Shown here: piece by piece, positions 25,727-34,534 of the stretch
Layout of the letters: the number at the start of each line of letters is the position of its first letter
Numbering within the stretch: the stretch's first letter is position 1
DNA from: Collinsella stercoris DSM 13279
Lineage (GTDB): Bacteria; Actinomycetota; Coriobacteriia; Coriobacteriales; Coriobacteriaceae
NCBI RefSeq assembly: GCF_020735465.1
Contig: NZ_CP085935.1
Coordinates: 1,488,001-1,552,000 of the forward strand
Direction of reading: 5' to 3'
Length of the DNA: 64,000 nt
Made by a program: the position numbers and the translations under genes
The notes under the pieces: model-generated
What the model saw: only the letters and a program-made list of their open reading frames with translations
Told to the model about the DNA's origin: nothing
Database searches by the model: none

Positions 25727-26518
25727 CTACTCCTCGTCTTCGTCGTCGCCGAACAGGCCCAGGCGGCTCTCGGTAAGGCCGGCCTTGCCGTCGCGCGCCA
25801 TCACCACAAAACGCGTCACCATCAGCGCGACCTCGTACAGCGACAGCATGACCGCGTACATGAAGATGAGCGTGACGGGCGAGGCGTCTGGCGTGATGGA
25901 CGCCGAGACCACGAGCATGATCACATACACGTAGCGCCATGCCGCGCGGAAGGTGGCATAGGGCACGATGTGGAACACGGCGAGGTAGAACACGATGAGC
26001 GGCAACTCGAAGGACACACCGAAGCCGATCATGAGCAGCAGCTCGGTGTTGATGAAGTCCTCGAGCTGGGGGGCGGCGGCACCGATGGTGCGCGTCTCGC
26101 CAAGCAGCCACTCAAAGGCCGCCGGGGCGATGAACATGTAGCAAAAGACCACACCCGCAAAGAACAGCACGGTGGCGATGAGCACCGTGGGCACGACCCA
26201 CTTGCGCTCGTTGGGGCGCAGGGCCGGCAGGAAGAACGCCAGGATCTGCCAGATGATCATGGGGGTGCACATGGCAACGGCGACCTTGATGGCGATGTTG
26301 AACTTGATGGAGAAGCCGCCGAGCGAGGTCATGACCAGAAGCTGCTCGCCCTCCTTGAGGGCGCCGTTGATCGGGTCCTTGAGGATGTCCACCAACGTGG
26401 GGGCGGCAAAGTACATGAACACCGTGGCGACCACGAGGGAGGCCACGACGATGGTCAGGCGACGGCGAAGCTCGCCGAGATGATCCATGAGCGGCATGCG
26501 CGCGGGTCCGATGGGCAT
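25727..26518 (-). CDS. tatC: Sec-independent protein translocase TatC
   Basis: The core receptor of the twin-arginine export pathway. The protein is 263 residues with six membrane helices. The N-terminal signature is MDHLGELRRRLTI; FFLPALRPNERKW and the Glu in FELPLIVFY are typical. The acidic C-terminus ends GDDEDEE. The start codon overlaps the tatA stop by one base (TAATG), indicating translational coupling. Next to hypAB, it fits export of folded metalloenzymes such as hydrogenases, which is inferred. Confidence 0.96.
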   Translation of the reverse strand: MPIGPARMPLMDHLGELRRRLTIVVASLVVATVFMYFAAPTLVDILKDPINGALKEGEQLLVMTSLGGFSIKFNIAIKVAVAMCTPMIIWQILAFFLPALRPNERKWVVPTVLIATVLFFAGVVFCYMFIAPAAFEWLLGETRTIGAAAPQLEDFINTELLLMIGFGVSFELPLIVFYLAVFHIVPYATFRAAWRYVYVIMLVVSASITPDASPVTLIFMYAVMLSLYEVALMVTRFVVMARDGKAGLTESRLGLFGDDEDEE

Positions 26519-27282
26519 TACTGCTCGCCCCCCTTCTGGGTATCAGCAGGCACGGGCGCGGAAGCCTCGTCCCCGGTTGCATGAACGGCGCCAGACGTTG
26601 GCGCGGCCGGCCCGGCCACAGCGGCCGGCGCTTCGGTAGAGGCGGCAACCGGCTCGGTCGCAACGACGCTCGCCTCAGGCGAGACGGCATCATGCTCGAC
26701 TGCGGCGGCCTTGCGCTTGCGCGGGCGGCGAGCGTACAGGTCCTCGGTGGTGAGCTGCGCGGGCTCCTCGGCGGGGGCGGCGCTGGCGGCCGACTGCGTA
26801 TCGGATGCTGTGGAAGCCTCGACGGACGTGGATGCAGGCGCTGCGACGCTAGGGGCACCGGCCTCCGGGGCAACGGACGCCTGGGCGGCAGCGGCATCGC
26901 CTTCGGCCGCTTCGGCACCTGACGCCGCAGCGGCGGCCTTGGCGGCCTCCTGCTCGGCGCGCTCGGCAGCCAAGCGGGCACGGCGCTCGGCGAACGTCTC
27001 CTTGCGCGCAGGCGCAGCGGCGGCAGGGGCATCGGCGTCGGCATCCTCGTCGCCGGAAGCGGACACGGCGGTGTCGGTGGCCACAACCGGCTTCTTGGCG
27101 GCAGCCGCCATGGGGTCGACCACCTCGGTTTGCACAACGGCGGTCAGCTTTTCCTGCGTTTCGCGGAACTGACGAAGCGCCCGGCCGATGGTGCGCCCCA
27201 TCTGCGGCAGCTTGTCGGGTCCAAACAGCAAAAAGCCAAAGACCAGGATGATCACGAGCTCAGTCGAGCCGATTCCAAACAC
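26518..27282 (-). CDS. tatA: Twin-arginine translocase TatA/TatB-like protein with long Ala/Glu-rich tail
   Basis: 254 residues. The N-terminal membrane helix and hinge read MFGIGSTELVIILVFGFLLF then GPDKLPQMGRTIGRAL, followed by the amphipathic helix. From about 60 on it is a disordered Ala/Glu/Pro-rich tail, much longer than a minimal TatA (about 60-90 residues) and more like actinobacterial TatB. It forms the pore partner of TatC in one operon. Only one TatA-type gene is visible, so it may serve both A and B roles. Confidence 0.88.
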   Translation of the reverse strand: MFGIGSTELVIILVFGFLLFGPDKLPQMGRTIGRALRQFRETQEKLTAVVQTEVVDPMAAAAKKPVVATDTAVSASGDEDADADAPAAAAPARKETFAERRARLAAERAEQEAAKAAAAASGAEAAEGDAAAAQASVAPEAGAPSVAAPASTSVEASTASDTQSAASAAPAEEPAQLTTEDLYARRPRKRKAAAVEHDAVSPEASVVATEPVAASTEAPAAVAGPAAPTSGAVHATGDEASAPVPADTQKGGEQ

Positions 27283-27304
27283 GGGATACCTCCCAGGGCA
27301 GTCG

Positions 27305-27337
27305 AAAAGCCGGCGCGCCGCTCAACAGCGCACCGGC
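27305..27337 (-). terminator. Terminator after the STAS gene
   Basis: On the minus strand, stem GCCGGTGCGC / GCGCGCCGGC (one wobble) with a 9-nt loop is followed by TTTTCG, about 100 bp downstream of the STAS stop and just before tatA. Confidence 0.6.
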
Positions 27338-27433
27338 ACATGTCGGCAATAACACCGGCAAACGCCGGCAATTGTTCAAGTATACCCCCACGCCCGCAGG
27401 GAACCCCTCGGAACACGGGTGAACGGCAAAGCC

Positions 27434-27748
27434 TTACGCCGCGCTGATGTCGATGTCCTTGTCCACGCCAAGCAGCTGCGCCACGCGCACCACGTTGGGC
27501 TGGGCATGCGTGATGGCAAATCCGCGGCCGCGCTCACCGGCGTGGTGCGCAGCCCCAACAAGCACGCCGATGCCGGTAGAGTCGATGTAGGCGACCTGGG
27601 AAAAATCGAGCTCGACGCGCTCGGTGGGCTGCTCGAGCGCCAGGTCGATGGCGTTGCGCAGCTTATCCGCGTTCGAGATGTCGATCTCGCCCGTCACCGC
27701 GACCACGTAGCGCTCGGGGCTGGGATTGGTGGTAATCGTGAGTTCCAT
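27434..27748 (-). CDS. STAS-domain anti-sigma factor antagonist
   Basis: 104 residues, a stand-alone STAS domain of the SpoIIAA/RsbV type. The phosphorylatable Ser57 lies in YIDSTGIGVL. Such proteins release a sigma factor by binding its anti-sigma kinase when dephosphorylated. No kinase or sigma gene is adjacent, so the partner is elsewhere. The start has AAAGGTGATAC immediately upstream. It follows the TPR protein gene by 40 bp and may share its transcript. Confidence 0.9.
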   Translation of the reverse strand: MELTITTNPSPERYVVAVTGEIDISNADKLRNAIDLALEQPTERVELDFSQVAYIDSTGIGVLVGAAHHAGERGRGFAITHAQPNVVRVAQLLGVDKDIDISAA

Positions 27749-27788
27749 GTATCACCTTTCGATGGGCTGCGACGACGGTGCGCCGCGG

Positions 27789-28844
27789 CTATTCGCTCAG
27801 GGCATCCAGACGCTGCTGGGCATAGTCCTTGACGCCGTACGTATCTTCCTTTTTGGCCGCGTCAAGCGCCTGCTGGTAGGCCTTCTTGGCCTTGGCGGTA
27901 TCCCCGTGCGACTCGTAGAACATGCCGAGGTTCGCCCACGCGGGGGCAAAGGTGCTGTCGCGCTTGACCAGGGCCTCCAAGTCGGCGATGGCGCCCTCAT
28001 GGTCGCCCGAGTAGAACACGCAGATGGCGCGGTCCACCTCGGCGGATGAGGACGAAGCCGTCGCGAGGTACTCGTCGTAGTACTCCACGGCCTGGGCAAA
28101 CAAGCCGGCGGCCTGCTGCTGCGACTCCTCGTCCTGGGTGCTCTCCATGGCGGCCATGCCCATGTCGAAGAAGTTGTTCGCCCGGGTGAGTGGGTCATCC
28201 TCGCTAGCGGCGTCGTCGGCGTCGGTGCCGGCGGTCGCAGCGGCGTCACCGTCGGCCTTATCGGCGTCGGTGCCCCCGGCAACAGAGGCGGTGCCGTCCT
28301 CGTCCACGTCGATGTCCGGGTGCCCCTCCGGCATGGAGATCGAGCCATCCTCGCCGCCGTCCTGCACGGACGCCGACTGTCCGGCGGTCGCGCCAAGCTC
28401 CGCGATGGTGGCGGAGGTGCCCACCAGGTAACCGATCACCACACCCAGCACGAGCGAGACGCCCGCGATGGCCAAAACCATCCAGAACGGTGGGGCCTGA
28501 CGGCCGGATGCGGGAGCGGACGGCGTGGGGGTGTTCTTGGCCTTGTCGGCCTTGGCCACCTTGGCGGCCTTCCGGTCGGGGGCGCGCTCGACCTTGGCGG
28601 CTCCTTCCGTCGCGGCGCGCGTGGCCGTGGCGGCTCCCCGCGTAACGGCAGGCTCGTCCGTGGCAGCCCCCTGCGTCGCGGCGCTTTCGTCCTTGTCGGC
28701 TTTTTTCGGCGTTGCGTTCTCGCCCTCGAACGGCACGGATTCCCCATCTGGCGCCTCGTCGGCAGAGGTACCGCCCTCGAGCGGCTCCTCGGCGCTCATC
28801 AGCTCCTGCTCGTCGTCGAAAAACTCGTCAAAGGCATCGCTCAT
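27789..28844 (-). CDS. Single-pass membrane protein with C-terminal TPR repeats
   Basis: 351 residues. The cytoplasmic N-terminus (1-115) is acidic with an Ala/Thr/Lys-rich low-complexity stretch. One transmembrane helix is at 119-142 (FWMVLAIAGVSLVLGVVIGY). An acidic linker is followed by TPR-like helices (about 220-345, for example RDSTFAPAWANLGMFYESHG and AKKAYQQALDAAKK). A protein-interaction role outside the membrane is inferred; no specific function is known. Its ATG directly follows the aminotransferase stop (TAGATG), so the genes are coupled. Confidence 0.75.
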   Translation of the reverse strand: MSDAFDEFFDDEQELMSAEEPLEGGTSADEAPDGESVPFEGENATPKKADKDESAATQGAATDEPAVTRGAATATRAATEGAAKVERAPDRKAAKVAKADKAKNTPTPSAPASGRQAPPFWMVLAIAGVSLVLGVVIGYLVGTSATIAELGATAGQSASVQDGGEDGSISMPEGHPDIDVDEDGTASVAGGTDADKADGDAAATAGTDADDAASEDDPLTRANNFFDMGMAAMESTQDEESQQQAAGLFAQAVEYYDEYLATASSSSAEVDRAICVFYSGDHEGAIADLEALVKRDSTFAPAWANLGMFYESHGDTAKAKKAYQQALDAAKKEDTYGVKDYAQQRLDALSE

Positions 28845-30131
28845 CTAGGCGCGCTCCTCACTCGCGAGCTCGGCACTCACCAGCTTGACCGCGAGAACCA
28901 GCACGTCGAGGGCGGCGGAGAGCTCCTCGACGCTCGGATAGCTCGGCGCGATGCGGATGTTCGTGTCGCGCGGGTCCTCGCCGTAGGGCCACGTGGCGCC
29001 GGCGGGGGTCATGGTGACGCCCATCTCCTTGCACAGAGCGCCCACGCGCTTGGCGGAGCCCTCCGGACCATCAAAGCTCACAAAGTAGCCGCCGTTCGGG
29101 TGCGTCCACGTGGCGCAGCCGGTGCCGCCCAGGCCCTCCTCGAGCTTGCTCTGCACGCAGGCAAAGCGGGGACGCAGGAACTCGGCGTGACGCTCCATGT
29201 GCTCGCGCACCGCATCGAGCGTGGGCAAAAAGCGCACGTGCATGAGCTGGTTGAGCTTGTTGGCGGAGATGAGGCCGACCTTGAGCGTGCTGGCGACCTC
29301 CGCCACGTTCGAGGGCGAGGAGCCAAAGAAGGCGATGCCCGCGCCGGGGAAGGTGATCTTCGAGGTGGAGGCCACGGCCAGGATGCGGTCCTCATTGCCG
29401 GCCTCGCGCGCGAAGTCGAAGATGTTGGCGAGCTTCTCGGGCTTCTCACCAAAATCGTGCACCGCGTAGGCGTCGTCCCACACAATGCGGAAGTCGGGCG
29501 CCGCGCACTCCATGGTGGCCAGGCGGCGCACGGTCTCATCGGAGTAGGTGACGCCGGTGGGGTTGGAGTACTTGGGGACGCAGAACATGCCCTTGATGGA
29601 GGGGTCGGTGGCGACCAGGCGCTCCACCTCGTCCATATCGGGGCCGGTCTCGGTCATGCGCACGGGGATGTTCTGGATGCCCAGGTCCTCGGTGAGGCCA
29701 AAGTGGCGGTCGTAGCCCGGCGCGGGGCACAGCCACTTGACGCCCTCGAGCTTGTGCCACGGGGTGTGGCCGGGCACGCCCTTTTCCCAGTAGTGCACGA
29801 TGACGTCCTGCATGATGTTAAGGCTGGAGGAGCCCAGCACGATGGTCTGCTCCGCGGGGACGCCCAGGAACTCGCCGGCAAGCTTGCGCGCGGAGGGAAT
29901 GCCCTCAAAGCAGCCGTAGTTGGAGCAGTCCACGCCCTCGTCGGTAAGGTCGGCGCTGGAGCTCAGCAGGTCCAGCATGGGACGGGAGATGTCCACCTGC
30001 TCGGGCGAGGGCTTGCCGCGCGCCATATCGAGCTTGAGGCCGCGCGCCTTGACCTCGGCGACCTGGGCCTTGAGGTCGGCCAGAGCGCTGGCCAACTCGG
30101 CATCGTCCATCTTTTGATACATCGTCTGCAT
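28845..30131 (-). CDS. PLP-dependent aminotransferase, aspartate aminotransferase MocR-like subgroup
   Basis: 428 residues. It contains LDMARGKPSPEQVDISRPML, characteristic of a fold-type I aminotransferase group annotated as aspartate/alanine-type transaminases. The PLP lysine is in ASTSKITFPG, and NPTGV and DDAYAVHDFG are conserved. The reaction is probably aspartate or alanine with 2-oxoglutarate. The frame opens 87 codons upstream, but MQTMYQKMDD at 30131 has GAAAGGGG five bases away and the right length. First gene of an aminotransferase-TPR-STAS unit. Confidence 0.88.
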   Translation of the reverse strand: MQTMYQKMDDAELASALADLKAQVAEVKARGLKLDMARGKPSPEQVDISRPMLDLLSSSADLTDEGVDCSNYGCFEGIPSARKLAGEFLGVPAEQTIVLGSSSLNIMQDVIVHYWEKGVPGHTPWHKLEGVKWLCPAPGYDRHFGLTEDLGIQNIPVRMTETGPDMDEVERLVATDPSIKGMFCVPKYSNPTGVTYSDETVRRLATMECAAPDFRIVWDDAYAVHDFGEKPEKLANIFDFAREAGNEDRILAVASTSKITFPGAGIAFFGSSPSNVAEVASTLKVGLISANKLNQLMHVRFLPTLDAVREHMERHAEFLRPRFACVQSKLEEGLGGTGCATWTHPNGGYFVSFDGPEGSAKRVGALCKEMGVTMTPAGATWPYGEDPRDTNIRIAPSYPSVEELSAALDVLVLAVKLVSAELASEERA

Positions 30132-30774
30132 ATCGGCCCCTTTCCTGGAGGCGAAAATGTTCGGGAGCCCAAGGGCCGTCCGGCGTTGCGGGCATGCCGC
30201 TTTGCTTCGAACCAGTATACGTGGTTTTTCATACACGTTTGTGGCGATGGACCGCCGCCCTTCACACTTCCCCAACAGACCCGCCACAGAAGTGCCACGG
30301 TGAACGGTCGCTTTCTTAAGGCGTGCGTAAGGTTGATGGGGCGCATCTATGGGCCCGCACGTCCTTTTTACCGCCATACGCTGGCGTTTCATGAAGCTGA
30401 CAAAGACTCGTAAGTCTTTCTTATGGCACCAAGGAGAGGCCGGCTGGCAATAATGAAGTCAGCACCGGGGCTTAAAGCAGCGAGGCCTCGCGTGTCCGAT
30501 TAGGTGGATGACGAGGAGGCCCGAGCATGCATGCTTCCAGCGATGCTAAGCGCAACCGGGCTTCCCGGTCGCCATTCAAACGTGCGAACCATTTCTCCTT
30601 CCCCCCGACACAGAGAATGGGCCTCCTCGATCCCACCACCTGCCCGCGCTCGAGCAACCAGCATGCAAACCTGGAGCGGTCGTACCGCAACCTGCTGAGC
30701 GCGCTCAACATGGCGCCCATGCAGCATCACACAGCTTAAGTGCACCACCAATACAGCGACTCGCCAAAAGGGCT
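30132..30774. other. Gene-free stretch upstream of the 66-bp repeats
   Basis: About 640 bp between the divergently transcribed aminotransferase and ROK kinase. I see no convincing gene: open frames on both strands lack ribosome sites and family resemblance. The only structure noted is a pair of inverted 11-bp copies of CGAGGAGGCCC, at 30512-30522 and 30619-30629. Confidence 0.5.
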
Positions 30775-31010
30775 CCGGCAACGGGGCTCTTTTGGTGTGC
30801 GTTGCAGGTACCTCGGTGGAGTGACCGGCGACCTGGTAGCCCAACACCGAGACCCTTTTGGTGTGCGCTGCAGATACCTTGGCGAGATCGAGCGAGGCGG
30901 CATCGCCCGGCACCGGGACTCTTTTGGTATGCGTTGCAGGTCATGCGACGCGACGACGGATACCCCTCTGACCCGGCAACAGGGCCCTTTTGGTGTACAT
31001 TGCAGGTTGA
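30775..31010. repeat. Four tandem repeats with an exact 66-bp period before the ROK gene
   Basis: The core CTTTTGGTGTGCGTTGCAGG recurs with its TTTT at 30790, 30856, 30922 and 30988, always 66 bp apart. About 36 bp (from CCGGCAACRGGRCYC through the core) is conserved with several differences per copy; the remaining 30 bp is unrelated. The period is 22 codons, so the plus-strand frame of the ROK gene stays open through it, but nothing suggests it is translated. Confidence 0.75.
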
Positions 31011-31035
31011 CCCTACGTTTGAAAGGAGCCTCGCA

Positions 31036-31959
31036 ATGGGCGCATATCTTGGTGTGGACATCGGTGGAACCAGCGTAAAGTGGGCGTTGGTCGACGATGC
31101 ATTCAACATGATCGACCGCGGTGACACCCCGACCGATTTTTCCACCAGCGAAGAAGTCGTGCAGGCGATTGTCGACATCGCGAACGCGCACGCCGGCTCG
31201 TTCGAGGCCGTGGGCGTAAGCGCGCCCGGTCTCATCTTTGAGGACGATCCCGACGGCACCATTTACCATGGCGGCGCGCTCACTTATATGCATGAGTGCC
31301 CCATCGGGCGCATCCTGCGCGAAAAGCTCGGCGTTCCCGTGGCCGTGCGCAACGACGGCAAGGCGTGCGCCATGGGCGAGTATGCGGTCGGCGCGCTCAA
31401 GGGCACGCGTGTGGGCGTGGTCATGGCAATTGGCACCGGCATTGGCGGCGGTGTGGTGATTGACGGAAACGTGCTGCACGGCACGCACTGCTTTGCCGGC
31501 GAGTTCAGCATGATGCGCAACGACGCCGCGAGCCCGCTCACCATCCCCAACACGTTCTCCGACCTCTGCGGCTGGATGGGCCTGCGTCGCTTTGTCCTGG
31601 AGGCCAAGGGCCTGGCTGACGACCCCGCTTACGCAGATGTTGACGGACGCACCATCTTTGAATGGATCGACGGCGGCGATGAGGACGCGCAGCGCGGACT
31701 CGATGCCTACGCGAACGCCTTTGCCGGGTGCCTGTTCAACCTGCAATGCGTGCTCGACCCCGACGTGTTTGCCATCGCGGGCGGCATTAGCTGCCACGAC
31801 GCGCTGATCGAGGCCATCGAGCGCGCCATTGTCGAGCAGCGCAAAGCGTACACGGGCCCGCTCGACGCCATGCCTCTCCCCCGCATTACCCGCGCCACCC
31901 TGGGCAACGATGCCAACCTGTACGGCGCCGTCCAGGAAGCCCGCAAGCTCCTGGCCTAG
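31036..31959 (+). CDS. ROK family sugar kinase
   Basis: 307 residues. N-terminal ATP-binding segment GVDIGGTSVKWALV, substrate-site region VRNDGKACAMGEY, and the glycine loop AIGTGIGGGVVIDG. ROK members phosphorylate glucose, fructose, N-acetylglucosamine or N-acetylmannosamine; the substrate here is not determined. The zinc motif CxCGxxGCxE common in ROK kinases is not present at its expected place after HCFAGE. The open frame begins 78 codons earlier inside the 66-bp repeats, but the ATG at 31036 has GAAAGGAGCCTCGCA upstream and the correct family start. Confidence 0.88.
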   Translation: MGAYLGVDIGGTSVKWALVDDAFNMIDRGDTPTDFSTSEEVVQAIVDIANAHAGSFEAVGVSAPGLIFEDDPDGTIYHGGALTYMHECPIGRILREKLGVPVAVRNDGKACAMGEYAVGALKGTRVGVVMAIGTGIGGGVVIDGNVLHGTHCFAGEFSMMRNDAASPLTIPNTFSDLCGWMGLRRFVLEAKGLADDPAYADVDGRTIFEWIDGGDEDAQRGLDAYANAFAGCLFNLQCVLDPDVFAIAGGISCHDALIEAIERAIVEQRKAYTGPLDAMPLPRITRATLGNDANLYGAVQEARKLLA

Positions 31960-32236
31960 CACTCAGGCGGGACGCCTACATGCCCCTGGACGAGCGCGCA
32001 GGCGGATTGCCCGCTCACCTCTGGCTCACCCTTGCCTGCGCGCCGACCGCAAACCCCTGCCCGGCGCGCAGGCAAGCCATCAAGTAGCTTCTGGCCTACC
32101 GCGTAAGCGGCCTATTCGCGTACTCTTAAGCCAGGAGACGCGGATGGGTTGCCTGCAAGCTCTTGGGCAAACGAACAGGCAGGCCGCCCGCATGGGGCCC
32201 TAACCGCAAGTCCGCATGGGGTCCTGCCGCAAATCG
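31960..32236. other. Gene-free stretch after the ROK gene
   Basis: Degenerate direct repeats of about 20 bp around GCGCGCAGGCAAGCC, with no gene or clear terminator. The region continues into the long inverted repeat at 32237-32362. Confidence 0.4.
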
Positions 32237-32362
32237 GGCGAAAATGTAACGAATTTTCCAAGGCGCCGAGTACACAGGGGTTTCAGGCTCTCGCCAACTG
32301 GGATTTTTCTGTCCCAAACAACCGTCTACTCAGGGTGTCGCGAATTTCGTTACATTTTCGCC
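32237..32362. repeat. 126-bp element with terminal inverted repeats (family III)
   Basis: Arms GGCGAAAATGTAACGAA (32237-32253) and its exact complement at the right end (32346-32362) bracket 92 bp that contain a TGGGA...TCCCA hairpin. Shape and non-coding content resemble a MITE or long hairpin. One copy only in this window. Confidence 0.65.
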
Positions 32363-32484
32363 GTTTTTCTGACACCCACGAAGCGATGCGGGCATCCGCA
32401 TCCCGGATGACCTGCTTCGCGCATCGCCTCCCCCACGAACTCTCGTTGCGCATTGGGCACGTGTATTCACCTCACCCTCTGCAC

Positions 32485-32513
32485 AAAAAGGGGACGGCCC
32501 GAAAGCCGTCCCC
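32485..32513 (-). terminator. Terminator of the class II aldolase gene
   Basis: On the minus strand, stem GGGGACGGC / GCCGTCCCC with a 6-nt loop is followed by TTTTT, 44 bp past the aldolase stop. Confidence 0.9.
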
Positions 32514-32556
32514 TTCGTTATGGACCAATGGGTCCCGCTCGTTAAGTGCGCGACGC

Positions 32557-33405
32557 TTAGGCGCGGCCCACGGAACCGAGGTTCTCCATGCGGATCTTGA
32601 CGATCTTGGTGATCTCCTCGGCACCGGCCTTGCCCGGGTTCTTGGGATCGAAGTTGTTGGGGTTCTCGGCCATGTAAGCCATGTAACCCTTGGTGTAGGC
32701 CTGACGAAGCTCGGTGGCGTAGTTAACCTTGCAGATGCCGTTCTTGACAGCCTCGGCAACCTGCTCATCGGGCACACCGGAGGTGCCGTGCAGAACCAGC
32801 GGCACGTCGACGGCGGCACGAATGGCCTTCACGACGTCCTGGTTGATGTGGGGCTCCTCGGTGTACACACCGTGAGAGGTGCCCACGCCGATGGCGAGGG
32901 AGGTGCAGCCGGTGCGCTCGACGAACTCCTTGGCCTCGACCGGGTCGGTGTAGGGGGACTCGCCCTCGACCTCGACGTCATCCTCCTTGCCACCGACCTT
33001 GCCGAGCTCGGCCTCGACCGGAACGCCCATGGCGGCGCCGGCGTCGGCAACGAGCTTGGTGAGGGCGATGTTGTCCTCGAAGGACTCATGAGAGCCGTCG
33101 ATCATGACGGAGGTGTAACCGGTGCGCAGGGCCTTCATGCAGCGATCGTAGCCGTCGCCGTGATCGAGATGCAGGGCCACGGGCACGGAGGCGCGCTCAG
33201 CGGCGGCCTTGACCATGCCGTAGAAGTAATCGAGACCGGTCTTCTTGATGGTGCCCGAGGTGGTCTGCATGATGACGGGGGACTTGGTCTCCTCGGCGGC
33301 AGCCAGAACGGCCATGACGAACTCGAGGTTCTCGACGTTGAAGGCACCGACGGCGTAGTGGTTCTTCTGCGCGTCGAGCAGCATCTCCTTGGTGGTTACG
33401 AGCAT
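32557..33405 (-). CDS. Class II fructose/tagatose-bisphosphate aldolase
   Basis: 282 residues. The zinc and catalytic segment LHLDHGDGYD is at 79-88, followed by EAELGKVGGKEDD, the zinc-ligand region HGTSGVPDEQ, and KVNYATELRQA. The class covers FbaA, GatY and KbaY. Its place beside lacC, lacAB and agaS makes cleavage of tagatose-1,6-bisphosphate (GatY-like) as plausible as fructose-1,6-bisphosphate, and no other aldolase is in the window. It is divergent from a DeoR regulator with a shared control region. The start at 33405 has GGGAG nine bases upstream. Confidence 0.9.
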   Translation of the reverse strand: MLVTTKEMLLDAQKNHYAVGAFNVENLEFVMAVLAAAEETKSPVIMQTTSGTIKKTGLDYFYGMVKAAAERASVPVALHLDHGDGYDRCMKALRTGYTSVMIDGSHESFEDNIALTKLVADAGAAMGVPVEAELGKVGGKEDDVEVEGESPYTDPVEAKEFVERTGCTSLAIGVGTSHGVYTEEPHINQDVVKAIRAAVDVPLVLHGTSGVPDEQVAEAVKNGICKVNYATELRQAYTKGYMAYMAENPNNFDPKNPGKAGAEEITKIVKIRMENLGSVGRA

Positions 33406-33712
33406 GAGCGATCGCTCCCTTCTGGTCCGCAGAGCCCCTGCAAACCCTGCTGTTTCACCGGCACCGTGCCGGCGCTTTTGCTGGCCTTATTGTACAAAAC
33501 AGGCTATTTTCGTGCGATGATGCCTTTTTTGACGTGCGTTGCGTCGAGAAGATAACGGAAAGCCACCGCATGCCCGCCAACGCTCAACTTGTCACAGTTA
33601 AACTTGCGTTTATGGCAAAACGAAAGAGATTGAAACTTGTTTTATTTGCTAAAAAGAAACTAGAGGAAAATTAGCTCTGCACAAATCGTACACGTTTCTG
33701 ACGGGAGAGCTC
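33406..33712. promoter_or_regulatory. Divergent control region of the aldolase and DeoR genes
   Basis: 307 bp, AT-rich at its right half, with no gene. It contains TTGAAACTTGTTTTATTTG (33630-33648), which resembles the sequence in front of lacA (TTGAAACTGTTTGATTA on the minus strand, ending at 38417). It is a candidate operator of the neighbouring LacR-like repressor. Confidence 0.5.
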
Positions 33713-34519
33713 ATGACCGGCTCCGCATCGCGCACCTTTGCCGAAGAGCGCCGCGCCGCCATCATGGACATGCTGGAGCGTGCGTCCTCGGTCCAGGTTG
33801 CCGACATCGCGCACACGTTCGGCGTGTCCTCGGTCACCGCGCGTGCTGACCTCGATGCCCTTGCGAGCGCCGGCAAACTGAGGCGCACGCACGGCGGCGC
33901 CGTCTCGCTGCACAAACGGCTCACCGTATCCGTGCAAGACCAGCGCATCAATGTGAATGTCGACGCCAAGCAAGCCATCGCTCGCGCCGCAATCGAGCTC
34001 GTGCACGACGGCGACACGGTTTTTGTCGACTCCGGCACCACGGCACTCGAGTTCGTCCGTATGCTCGACCGGCGCAGCGGCGTCACCGTCATTACGGCAG
34101 ACATCACCATCGCCGATTTTATTGACGAGAGCCTCCCCGGCGTCACTGCCATCATGCTCGGCGGAGAGCTGCGTCAGGGCCATCGCTACCTCTACGGCCC
34201 GCTCACCATGGCAGCCCTCCGCACGCTGCATGCAGACCTCGCCGTCATCTGCCCGGGAGCCTTCGTCGCCAATCGCGGGTTCATGACCGATTTCCCCCAG
34301 ATGGCCGAAATCAAGACGGCCGCCATCCATGCGGCGACACGAAGCACCACCCTCATGGACTCGAGCAAGCTCGGCGCGCGCGGCACGTACTGCTTCGCCG
34401 CGCTCGATGCCGTTGACAGCGTTGTGGTTGATCAAGACGAAAAAGGCGCCCTCGCGGACGCCCTCAACGCGCTTCCCGAAGACGCCAAGCGCCCCGAGCT
34501 TATGATTGCGAGTGTGTAG
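33713..34519 (+). CDS. DeoR family transcriptional repressor (LacR/GlpR-like)
   Basis: 268 residues. Helix-turn-helix at about 20-60 (VQVADIAHTFGVSSVTARAD, then LRRTHGGAV). The C-terminal sugar-phosphate sensor (DeoRC) has VFVDSGTTALEF, ITADITIADF and TLMDSSKLG. DeoR regulators release DNA when they bind a phosphorylated sugar; near tagatose-6-phosphate genes the ligand is probably tagatose-6-phosphate or a bisphosphate. It is divergent from the aldolase and followed by a repeat-rich gap before lacC. Confidence 0.9.
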   Translation: MTGSASRTFAEERRAAIMDMLERASSVQVADIAHTFGVSSVTARADLDALASAGKLRRTHGGAVSLHKRLTVSVQDQRINVNVDAKQAIARAAIELVHDGDTVFVDSGTTALEFVRMLDRRSGVTVITADITIADFIDESLPGVTAIMLGGELRQGHRYLYGPLTMAALRTLHADLAVICPGAFVANRGFMTDFPQMAEIKTAAIHAATRSTTLMDSSKLGARGTYCFAALDAVDSVVVDQDEKGALADALNALPEDAKRPELMIASV

Positions 34520-34534
34520 CCCTCATCTCAGCGG

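Noticed and set aside
30775-31010. CRISPR array (36-bp repeat, 30-bp spacer geometry)
   Set aside because: Repeat copies differ from each other at several positions, only four units exist, and no cas gene is in the window.
30802-31035. 78-codon N-terminal extension of the ROK kinase
   Set aside because: It lies in the 66-bp repeats, has no ribosome site, and the family start coincides with the later ATG that has GAAAGGAG.
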